DNA of 8,405 nucleotides from Sulfurimonas sp. (GTDB taxonomy: Bacteria; Campylobacterota; Campylobacteria; Campylobacterales; Sulfurimonadaceae): contig NVUO01000006.1 of the NCBI GenBank assembly GCA_002733155.1, positions 107,004 to 115,408 on the forward strand. The letters run 5' to 3'. The notes below the pieces were generated by a model. That model saw nothing but the letters and a program-made list of their open reading frames with translations. It did not search any database and was not told the DNA's origin. This document shows, in pieces, positions 1-6,999 of this stretch (the first letter of the stretch is position 1; every line of letters begins with the position of its first letter). Made by a program: the position numbers and the translations under genes.

Positions 1-471
1 AAAGAACTTGAAAGCGATGTAAATATTTTAAAATCACAGGTAAATAATATTTCAAGTGGATTAGATGATAGTTCTCTAAAACCAAAACAAAAAATATTTT
101 ACGATGGTCAAACATTTGATGCTTATATCTTCATCGCCGATATCATAAAGAATGCAAAAACATCTATAAAACTAATAGACAACTATATAGACGAAACAGT
201 CCTAATACTTTTTAGTAAAAACCAAAATATAGAAGTCACTATCTATACAAAAATTATAAGTAAACAACTCAAACTTGACTTAGAAAAATACAATTCTCAA
301 TACAGTAACTTAGAAATAAAAATGTTCAACGCCTCACACGATAGGTTTTTAATCATTGATGAAGAAGAGGTCTATCATATAGGAGCGAGTTTAAAAGATT
401 TGGGAAAGAAATGGTTTGGGTTTTCTAAGATGGATAGTGAGAGTTTTGAGATGATGGGGAGATTGGTGTGA
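1..471 (+). CDS. 3' end of a PLD-like C-terminal domain protein (probable ORF6N-type DNA-binding protein), truncated by window edge
   Basis: Frame 1 is open from the window's first base to a TGA at 469-471, giving 156 visible residues; the start lies upstream. The opening residues (KELESDVNILKSQV) look like the end of a coiled-coil linker. The rest (phrases IFYDGQTFDAY, SIKLIDNYID, VYHIGASLKDLGKKW) matches, from memory, the C-terminal domain that follows ORF6N or similar KilA-N-type DNA-binding domains in many bacterial accessory proteins. HDRFLIID at visible residues 113-120 (nt 337-360) fits a phospholipase D HKD motif with Arg in place of Lys (H-x-R-x4-D), so the fold is PLD-like, but catalysis is unproven. 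The last four bases overlap the GTG start of the next gene, implying translational coupling. The DNA-binding half is outside the window, so the ORF6N assignment is inferred from the tail alone. Its role beside BREX is unknown; such proteins are common passengers in defence loci. Confidence 0.75.
   Translation, partial: KELESDVNILKSQVNNISSGLDDSSLKPKQKIFYDGQTFDAYIFIADIIKNAKTSIKLIDNYIDETVLILFSKNQNIEVTIYTKIISKQLKLDLEKYNSQYSNLEIKMFNASHDRFLIIDEEEVYHIGASLKDLGKKWFGFSKMDSESFEMMGRLV
456..461 (+). promoter_or_regulatory. Shine-Dalgarno GGGGAG for the GTG-started membrane protein gene
   Basis: GGGGAG lies six bases before the GTG at 468-470 and inside the end of the preceding gene. It supports the unusual GTG start and the GTGA stop/start overlap. 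The next in-frame ATG is more than 110 codons downstream and would remove both membrane helices. Confidence 0.7.
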
Positions 472-1505
472 AAATATTTATAAAATTTACAAGTAAAATA
501 TTTAAACAATGGATTATATATTTAGGATTAATTCCAACTGTGTATGATTTACTAAGTGCATATTTAGATTTAAATTACAAGTTTCCTCAATGGGTTATAT
601 TTGGATTCCCTATAATAATATTATTGTATGCAATATATCAAGTTTATAGAGATGAGTATCTTAAAAGAATTAAGTTAGAAAAAAAACTTGAAGGACCAAC
701 AAATTATAAAATAACAGCTAACTTGTATTCAATAGATTATGAAAAAGATGAAAAAATAAAACAGCTTGAAGATATTAAAATAGAAGCAGAAAAGAAACTC
801 GCATCAATTCCTTTAGATATGGAAGTTAATGAGGTTGAAAAGTATTTACAAGTAAGTCGCGTTATGTCAGTACCAACTGGTTTCAACAATAAGAGTGCAT
901 CTGCTTACAATAGTGAATTGTCATTATATAAATTAAATTTAGAAGATATAGCATTAAATATTGAAACATATAAGGACAAAATTAATGCAAAAATAAATGA
1001 ACTTAGTGATACATTTTATTTTATAGAATTTTACATAGAAAATGTAGGTATAACATCTGACTCTGAAATTCAAGTTGATTTAAACTGTTTAAATGACAAT
1101 ATTGTATTTCCTGAAGCAAAAATATTGTCACATGGAATGGATTTATATAAATTAATACCACAAATGCCAAGTACACCAGAAAAACCAAAAATACAAAGCC
1201 CCTATGATGATATGAATAATAGATTGATGCATGCAAGTATTTTTGATTTCGATATACCAGATCCAAATGCTTTTAGAAAATGGGTTGAAATTAATGAAGA
1301 CAGTTGTTCTCTTACAATACGAGATTTACAAGTAGGCGATAAGATTAATTTATTTAAACAAAAATTAATTTTTATGAAAAACACTGATGATATATCATTT
1401 ACAGTTACAATTAAATCCAAAGAATCTACAAAAATATTAAAACCCAAGGTAACTGTTGACATTAATCAGACTACAAAAACATTATTTAATTATGGAGATA
1501 ACTAA
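468..1505 (+). CDS. Uncharacterised two-helix membrane protein with a cytoplasmic coiled-coil and beta-rich domain
   Basis: I do not recognise this 345-residue protein. A Lys-rich N-terminus (K2, K6, K10, K13) is followed by hydrophobic segments at about residues 15-34 and 42-60, then R61, K66 and K69. The positive-inside rule therefore puts both ends in the cytoplasm, with a short outer loop (DLNYKFPQ). Residues about 92-114 and 145-180 are charged, heptad-like and probably helical or coiled coil. From about 183 the pattern alternates as in beta strands (YFIEFYIENVG; ISFTVTIKSK; KPKVTVDI), perhaps an Ig-like fold. A Pro-rich stretch lies at 231-246. No catalytic motif was seen. It starts at GTG, overlapping the upstream stop by four bases, and its TAA directly abuts the ATG of the PglX C-terminal gene in the same frame. 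Sampled GC is about 23%, lower than the neighbouring pglX, which hints at separate origin. It may anchor or sense something for the adjacent defence genes; that is inference. Confidence 0.8.
   Translation: MKIFIKFTSKIFKQWIIYLGLIPTVYDLLSAYLDLNYKFPQWVIFGFPIIILLYAIYQVYRDEYLKRIKLEKKLEGPTNYKITANLYSIDYEKDEKIKQLEDIKIEAEKKLASIPLDMEVNEVEKYLQVSRVMSVPTGFNNKSASAYNSELSLYKLNLEDIALNIETYKDKINAKINELSDTFYFIEFYIENVGITSDSEIQVDLNCLNDNIVFPEAKILSHGMDLYKLIPQMPSTPEKPKIQSPYDDMNNRLMHASIFDFDIPDPNAFRKWVEINEDSCSLTIRDLQVGDKINLFKQKLIFMKNTDDISFTVTIKSKESTKILKPKVTVDINQTTKTLFNYGDN
1494..1497 (+). promoter_or_regulatory. Shine-Dalgarno GGAG for the pglX C-terminal gene
   Basis: GGAG sits eight bases before the ATG at 1506, inside the last codons of the upstream gene. 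It matters because it shows the PglX C-terminal half can be translated on its own, rather than being a dead 3' fragment. Confidence 0.65.
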
Positions 1506-3272
1506 ATGGCAACATACATAAGATTAACAGACTACAAAAGCAGTGATGCAAAAGAGCAAGAGTTTTTTAATCTTGAAAATAGATATGAAGCGAAACAAGA
1601 AGATTTCTATAAAATAACGGGATACCCTATTGCTTATTGGGTAAGCAGTAATGTTCATAATATATTTAATAAAGGTATCCGTCTAAAGAAGTTCGGAGAC
1701 ACTCGTCAAGGTATGGCAACAAGTGATAACAATAGATTTCTTAGGTCTTGGTTTGAAGTTGATATAGATAGTTCAGGTTTTAATTTTAATAATGCAATTG
1801 ATGCTTCTAAAAGTTCATATAAATGGTTTCCTTATAATAAAGGTGGTGAAGCAAAAAAGTGGTATGGTAACCTTGAATTTTTAATAAATTATGAGAATGA
1901 TGGTTTTGAAGTAAAAGAATATGCAAGTAAATTATATAAAACATACTCAAGAACAATAAAAAGTATTGATAGGTATTTTGAACGGTGTATATCTTGGTCA
2001 AAGGTATCATCTTCTGGTTTATCATTAAGATATTTTCCAAATGGTTTTGCATTTGATGTCGCTGGATGCTCAATCTTTGAAAATGACAATGAATTATTTT
2101 ATATAATGGCTTTATTAAATACAAAACTACAAGACCCACTTATTTCATCAATAAGTCCAACAATTAATTTTGAAGCTGGTCAATTAGCAAATGTACCAAT
2201 AATTTTTCCAAAACAAGCTTCAGTAAAAGAAAAAATAGAAATCATAACCCAACAAAATATAGACATCTCAAAAGAAGAGTGGGATAGTAGAGAAACATCG
2301 TGGGACTTCACAAAAAATGAACTCATAAAGCATAAATCAGACAGTAAAATAGAAACTGCATACACTTCCTTTTATAACTATTGGAAGGAACAACACAACA
2401 CTCTACACCAAAACGAAGAAGAACTAAACAGACTGTTTATAGATATATATGAACTACAAGATGAACTCACACCAGATGTAGAGCTAAAAGATATAACGAT
2501 ACTTAAAAATGAGACTAAGATAGTTGATGATGAGTTAGTATTTCAAGTAGATGAGATTATGAAACAGTTTATCTCTTATGGTGTTGGTGTAATGTTTGGT
2601 AGATATTCTCTTGATAGTGATAGATTACTCATTGCAAATATGGGTCAGGAGATTCCCAGTCAAGCTGAGAATGACAAAGTAACATTTGAAATAGATGATG
2701 ACAATGTTATCCCAGTGCTTGAAGATGACTACTTCAAAGATGATATAGCTTCAAGGTTTGTGCAGTTTGTTAAAGCTACATTTGGCGAAGAATATTTAAG
2801 TGAAAACATAAGGTTTATAGAAAGCTCACTTGGAACAACACTTAGAAAGTATTTTGTAAAAGGCTTCTATGAAGACCATATAAAAAGATACAAAAAAAGA
2901 CCAATCTACTGGATGGTAGCATCTCCTAAAAAAAGTTTTATGAGTTTAATCTATATGCACAGATACGAAGCAGATACATTTGCAAGAGTAAGAAACTCTT
3001 ACTTAACTGAATACATCACAAAACTTGAAGCACATAAAGAAACTCTAACTCTTACAACATCGTCAGACACAGCATCCGACAGAGATAAAAAAGATGCTGA
3101 TAAACAGATGAAAAACATAGACACAAAACTAAAAGAGATTATAGAGTTTGACAGAGATAAAATGATGTCATGGTCTCAAAACCCAACAGAGATAGATTTA
3201 GACGATGGTGTTAAAGTTAATTACTGTAAGTTTAAGGATATACTTTATCCTATAACGGGATTGTGTAAGTGA
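1506..3272 (+). CDS. pglX: BREX-1 methyltransferase PglX, C-terminal (target-recognition) half as a separate gene
   Basis: The 588 residues match the second half of BREX type 1 PglX, an adenine-specific DNA methyltransferase usually around 1,200 residues long. Recognisable family stretches, from memory, are ATYIRLTDYKS near the start, GYPIAYWVS (39-47), the recognition-domain opening RQGMATSDNNRFLRSW (67-82), KWFPYNKGGEAKKWYGN (106-122), SWSKVSSSGLSLRYFPNG (163-180) and SISPTINFE (215-223). These are followed by the C-terminal domain with the SKEEWDSRETSWDF (255-268) and RPIYWMVASPKKSFMSLIYMHRY (465-487) regions. It ends naturally with a DDGVKVNY motif. No FxGxG-type SAM-binding motif and no NPPY catalytic motif occurs, so alone it cannot methylate DNA; a catalytic partner would have to come from elsewhere, presumably upstream. 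The ATG abuts the previous stop and has its own GGAG site, so this looks like an intact gene for a split enzyme rather than simple decay. Alternatives are a recently broken pglX or a spare recognition cassette beside a full-length copy. Confidence 0.85.
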   Translation: MATYIRLTDYKSSDAKEQEFFNLENRYEAKQEDFYKITGYPIAYWVSSNVHNIFNKGIRLKKFGDTRQGMATSDNNRFLRSWFEVDIDSSGFNFNNAIDASKSSYKWFPYNKGGEAKKWYGNLEFLINYENDGFEVKEYASKLYKTYSRTIKSIDRYFERCISWSKVSSSGLSLRYFPNGFAFDVAGCSIFENDNELFYIMALLNTKLQDPLISSISPTINFEAGQLANVPIIFPKQASVKEKIEIITQQNIDISKEEWDSRETSWDFTKNELIKHKSDSKIETAYTSFYNYWKEQHNTLHQNEEELNRLFIDIYELQDELTPDVELKDITILKNETKIVDDELVFQVDEIMKQFISYGVGVMFGRYSLDSDRLLIANMGQEIPSQAENDKVTFEIDDDNVIPVLEDDYFKDDIASRFVQFVKATFGEEYLSENIRFIESSLGTTLRKYFVKGFYEDHIKRYKKRPIYWMVASPKKSFMSLIYMHRYEADTFARVRNSYLTEYITKLEAHKETLTLTTSSDTASDRDKKDADKQMKNIDTKLKEIIEFDRDKMMSWSQNPTEIDLDDGVKVNYCKFKDILYPITGLCK

Positions 3273-3327
3273 GTGCATAGTAAATTGAGAATAGTAAAAG
3301 TTTTAAGATGATTGGGAGGTTACAATA
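3273..3327 (+). other. 55-bp intergenic gap between pglX and the YobI-like NTPase gene, with strong RBS
   Basis: This is the only real gap between genes in the window. It carries a strong Shine-Dalgarno sequence, GGGAGGT at 3314-3320, seven bases before the ATG at 3328, which fixes that start. The 8-mer ATAGTAAA occurs twice (3277-3284 and 3291-3298). I see no convincing -10/-35 pair and no hairpin followed by a T-run, so read-through transcription from pglX is likely. It also marks the left edge of a markedly AT-richer gene. Confidence 0.6.
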
Positions 3328-6300
3328 ATGGTTTTAAATAATATATTAATTTGGTCAATATCAACTCTAAACAGATGGTATTTAAGAAGAATTGAAAAAT
3401 ATAACTTAGAAATTCCAAATAACAAAGATAATTATGAAGCATTAATACCTAATACTCAAGATAAGAAAAAAACTTCTTATGCTAACCCATTTACAGTTGC
3501 ATTAAAAACTCCAAATGTAAATAATATTGCAATAACTGGTTCTTATGGGTCTGGTAAAAGTAGTTTTTTAAGAAAATTTGAAAAAGAGAATGTAGGATGG
3601 CACTACTTACCAATATCATTGGCTACATTTACAGATTCAAAAGAAGATGAAATTAACCATACTGATGAAGATATTAATGATGAAGAAACATCAAAAAAAT
3701 CAGCTAACTTGCATCAAGATATAGAACGAAGTATTTTACAACAATTTTTTTACAGAGAAAAAGACAAAACAATACCATTTTCACGATTTAAAAAAATAAA
3801 AAAAGTTTCAAAAATTGATATTCTATTGTTATCTATTTCTATTCCCTATCTATACTTGTATATATTCAGACCAAAAATAGTTCATAATTTATTGCCTGAA
3901 ATTTTCATAAAATTTACACAAGACTATAATTATATATTTTTAGGACTCACTATCATGTTGTTTTTAGCTGGGTTTTACCGTTTATTGTATTTTTTAGGTA
4001 GTTTTCAAATAAGTAAATTTGACATTAAAAAAAACAGTATAACTGTTGCCCAGCAAGACAAGGCTTCTATACTTAATGAACATATTGATGAGATATTATA
4101 CTTTTTTGAAGCAACTAATTACGATGTAGTCATATTTGAAGATATTGATAGATTTAATAATACTGAAATATTTGTAAAGCTTCGAGAACTTAATAATTTG
4201 ATAAACAATTCTAAAGAAGTGAATAGGAGAGTTGTCTTTGTATATGCTATACGAGATGATATGTTTGTAGATAAAGAGAGAACTAAATTTTTTGATTTTA
4301 TAGTTCCAGTGATTCCGTATATAAACCCCTCTAACTCAGAACAAAAACTAATAGATAAATTTAAGCAAGAGGTAAATAACAAAAGTCTAAACGAACACTT
4401 TTTAACTCAAATATCTTGGTATATTGATGACATGAGACTGCTTATCAATATATATAATGAATATATGATTTACAAAAATAATTTAAATAGTGATAAATTA
4501 GACCACAACAAATTACTTGCTTTAATTGTTTGCAAGAATTTTTATCCACTGGACTTTGCAAAACTTCATATTCGAGACGGCTTGATATATAAATTATTTG
4601 CAAATAAGCCTAAATATATTAAAGAGCAAATTGAGCAATATAATGATGAAAAAGCAAGACTATTACAACAGATAGAAAGTATAGAAAATGAAAGTATTCA
4701 GAGTATAGAAGAGTTGCATCAAGTTTATATTGGAAAATTTATTGAACTTACTGGTAATACTTATTTTAAATATGACAGATATGATCAAGAATTTAAAATT
4801 AGTAATTTAAGCTCGGATGATTTTTTTGAAAAATTTGGTACCAATCAAAGTATTTATTGCTATCAGAAATATGGTACCAATGAATGGGAAGCCAAAACAA
4901 TAAACTTAAACGATATACAGGATAATAAATCTTTTAAGCAGAGAAAAGAGTTAATTGAAGATAAGTTGTCAAAAAAGGCAGATGAACTAAAAAAAGAGAT
5001 TGAAAGTATAGATAAGAATATCAATAAACTGAAACATTCCTCTCTTAAAGAGTTATTCAAAATTGCATCTGAATCAATAATAACCGATGATTATGAAGAT
5101 AAAGACTTGTTAATCTTTTTAGTTCGTAATGGCTATATAGATGAATACTACGAGCATTATATTTCATATTTTCATGAAGGTGGCATAACACAAGATGACA
5201 GAGAGTTTTTACTAAGTATTCAAAATCACAAACCATTGAGTTTTACAGCACTACTTGGAAATATATCTAAACTTTTAGATAAACTTGATGAAAAAGATTT
5301 TGAGAGTGAATATATTTTAAATAATCAATTGACAAATCATCTTTTAAAATCCACAAATACTAAAAAGAAAGAGATATATTTTAATCATGTATTCAATGGT
5401 AGTAATAAATCAATAGAGTTTATATTTCAGTATATAGAGTATGCTAATGATGAAGCAAAAGAATTATTTATAGAACAATTAACTTGGGATGGTTTATGGT
5501 CATATATTTATAAAGAACTATCAACAAAAGAGCAAAATATATATTTTAAACTTCTTTTTGATACCTTAAAGGTTGATAAGTTAATTAAATTAGATATGTC
5601 ATCATATCTATCGGAACAAACAGTATTGCCGAAATATACAGATGAAGATAATGAAAAATGTAAAGAACTAATAGATAGGTTAGAGATTGAATTTAAGTAT
5701 ATTCAAAACCCTTCTGATAATCCACCATTATTTTCTCATATATATATAAACGGACATTATATTCTTAACCCTAAAATGATTGAAATAATAGTGAGAGAAA
5801 AAGGTAATGTTAAAAATTCTACAATAGACGAATTGAAATATCAAAACTTGACAATAATTAGAGAAAGTGAAGCTGAAAAACTAATCGAAATAATTGATAA
5901 AAATATAGACACATATTATGAAGGTGTTTTTAATGAATTGGATGAAAATAAACAAGAATCAGAAGATACTTTATTGTATCTTTTAAATCATAATGAGTTA
6001 GATGTAGGATATAAAGAAACTATTATAGAGCGAACAGAAACTAAAGTAAGTGATATAACATCTGTTGCAGAAAAAGAATTATGGAAAATTTTGCTAATTG
6101 AAAATAAGATTGAAGTTAATTGGAGTAATTTATTATCTTATTATACAGAGTTGGAAGAACAGGAGATAAATTATTCTTTAATTGAGTATTTTAATATAGA
6201 GGAAAACTATAAGCAGTTATCAGAGTCTAAAATTAACAATGAAAAGGCTTTTGATAAAGATGAGATTTTACAACCATTCAACACTAAATTGATTTTATCT

Positions 6301-6999
6301 TCAAGCTTAAGTGATGAGGCTTATAGTTACTTAATTAAAAGTATTTGGTTTATCGATTATAGCGATTTAAATATCAAAGATCTTAGTGTTAAGAAGATAG
6401 AGAGTATTTTAAGTACAAGTATCCTAAGCTTTACACAAGAAAATATTAATTCTTTAAAAGAAGATTTTTCACCTAAACATATAACCTTAATAGAGAAAAA
6501 CAAGGATGATTTTTTAGAAAAAGTCGGTGATTTTGAGTTAGAGAGTGATGATGTACTAAAAATCGTAAATTCTTCAAAATTCATTATAGAAGAAAAATTT
6601 CAAATCATCGAAAATATTAATTTGTCTTTATTTGATGAAAGTAAAGATTTAAAACAAAAAGTATCTAAATTGTATATTGATAATAATAAAAATATTGAAA
6701 GTATAGATTTATTTGATAAATTATTTTATGGGGAAAATCAATATGCTTTAGAGTTACTTATTTCCAGAATTGAATATTTTGAGGATTGTGATACTATTAA
6801 ACAATATTTAGAAGCATTCGAAAATCAGCAATACAAAGAATTATTGGATAAAAATGCGAGTAAGCTTTATCTTGATGACACAGATTTAAATAAGATGCTA
6901 CTTACAAAGTTAGAGAGTAAAGATTGTATCAGTTCATGGAAAGAAAATGAAAAAACTTTAGGTAAAAACAACTTGAAAGTTGAAAGGAAAAGAGTTTAA
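3328..6999 (+). CDS. YobI-family membrane-anchored P-loop NTPase (KAP-like)
   Basis: This 1223-residue protein has a Walker A loop, GSYGSGKS, at 71-78 and a Walker B strand, VVIFEDIDRF, at 267-276. A FVYAIRDD segment at 304-311 is in the position of a sensor strand. Two hydrophobic helices at about 164-180 and 202-225 fall between Walker A and B, a KAP-like layout that makes a membrane hairpin with the ATPase in the cytoplasm. The stretch LVRNGYIDEYYEHYISYF (598-615), followed by GGITQDDREFLLSI, resembles a block I recall from YobI-family proteins. Charged coiled-coil-like segments lie near 425-465 and 535-570. Residues beyond about 640 are Glu/Lys/Asn-rich, mostly helical, with no recognised effector domain. 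The start is fixed by GGGAGGT seven bases upstream; the first 25 residues hold a short hydrophobic or amphipathic stretch. Its stop abuts the DUF1016 start. Sampled GC is near 20%, far below its flanks. Such NTPases are frequent in defence islands but their mechanism is not established; a role as phage sensor or effector is inference. Confidence 0.88.
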   Translation: MVLNNILIWSISTLNRWYLRRIEKYNLEIPNNKDNYEALIPNTQDKKKTSYANPFTVALKTPNVNNIAITGSYGSGKSSFLRKFEKENVGWHYLPISLATFTDSKEDEINHTDEDINDEETSKKSANLHQDIERSILQQFFYREKDKTIPFSRFKKIKKVSKIDILLLSISIPYLYLYIFRPKIVHNLLPEIFIKFTQDYNYIFLGLTIMLFLAGFYRLLYFLGSFQISKFDIKKNSITVAQQDKASILNEHIDEILYFFEATNYDVVIFEDIDRFNNTEIFVKLRELNNLINNSKEVNRRVVFVYAIRDDMFVDKERTKFFDFIVPVIPYINPSNSEQKLIDKFKQEVNNKSLNEHFLTQISWYIDDMRLLINIYNEYMIYKNNLNSDKLDHNKLLALIVCKNFYPLDFAKLHIRDGLIYKLFANKPKYIKEQIEQYNDEKARLLQQIESIENESIQSIEELHQVYIGKFIELTGNTYFKYDRYDQEFKISNLSSDDFFEKFGTNQSIYCYQKYGTNEWEAKTINLNDIQDNKSFKQRKELIEDKLSKKADELKKEIESIDKNINKLKHSSLKELFKIASESIITDDYEDKDLLIFLVRNGYIDEYYEHYISYFHEGGITQDDREFLLSIQNHKPLSFTALLGNISKLLDKLDEKDFESEYILNNQLTNHLLKSTNTKKKEIYFNHVFNGSNKSIEFIFQYIEYANDEAKELFIEQLTWDGLWSYIYKELSTKEQNIYFKLLFDTLKVDKLIKLDMSSYLSEQTVLPKYTDEDNEKCKELIDRLEIEFKYIQNPSDNPPLFSHIYINGHYILNPKMIEIIVREKGNVKNSTIDELKYQNLTIIRESEAEKLIEIIDKNIDTYYEGVFNELDENKQESEDTLLYLLNHNELDVGYKETIIERTETKVSDITSVAEKELWKILLIENKIEVNWSNLLSYYTELEEQEINYSLIEYFNIEENYKQLSESKINNEKAFDKDEILQPFNTKLILSSSLSDEAYSYLIKSIWFIDYSDLNIKDLSVKKIESILSTSILSFTQENINSLKEDFSPKHITLIEKNKDDFLEKVGDFELESDDVLKIVNSSKFIIEEKFQIIENINLSLFDESKDLKQKVSKLYIDNNKNIESIDLFDKLFYGENQYALELLISRIEYFEDCDTIKQYLEAFENQQYKELLDKNASKLYLDDTDLNKMLLTKLESKDCISSWKENEKTLGKNNLKVERKRV

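Noticed and set aside
1021..2365. Several minus-strand open frames of 61-110 codons
   Set aside because: They lie opposite well-supported + strand genes, have low-complexity hydrophobic translations and no convincing start signals; AT-rich coding DNA gives such shadows. The same holds for those at 4119-5060, 6357-6584, 7051-7299 and 7934-8149.
1506..3272. Calling the pglX C-terminal half a pseudogene
   Set aside because: The frame is intact to the natural C-terminus, family motifs are preserved, and a dedicated start and ribosome binding site exist; decay is possible only if no catalytic half exists upstream.
3277..3298. Direct repeat ATAGTAAA in the pglX-YobI gap
   Set aside because: Eight bases in very AT-rich DNA is expected by chance, and the copies do not flank the YobI gene as a target-site duplication would.
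451..3320. Similar strings AGATGATGGGGAG (near 450) and AGATGATTGGGAGG (near 3307) as possible insertion-site scars
   Set aside because: The likeness is short and mostly the shared Shine-Dalgarno G-run; no extended identity on either side.
3273..3327. Promoter or terminator in the only intergenic gap
   Set aside because: No credible -10/-35 pair and no stable hairpin with a T-run could be identified by eye; AT-richness alone is not evidence.
4830..4880. Internal near-repeat around the two GGTACCAAT copies in the NTPase gene (FGTN and YGTN)
   Set aside because: Only a few residues match; no tandem repeat unit extends from it.
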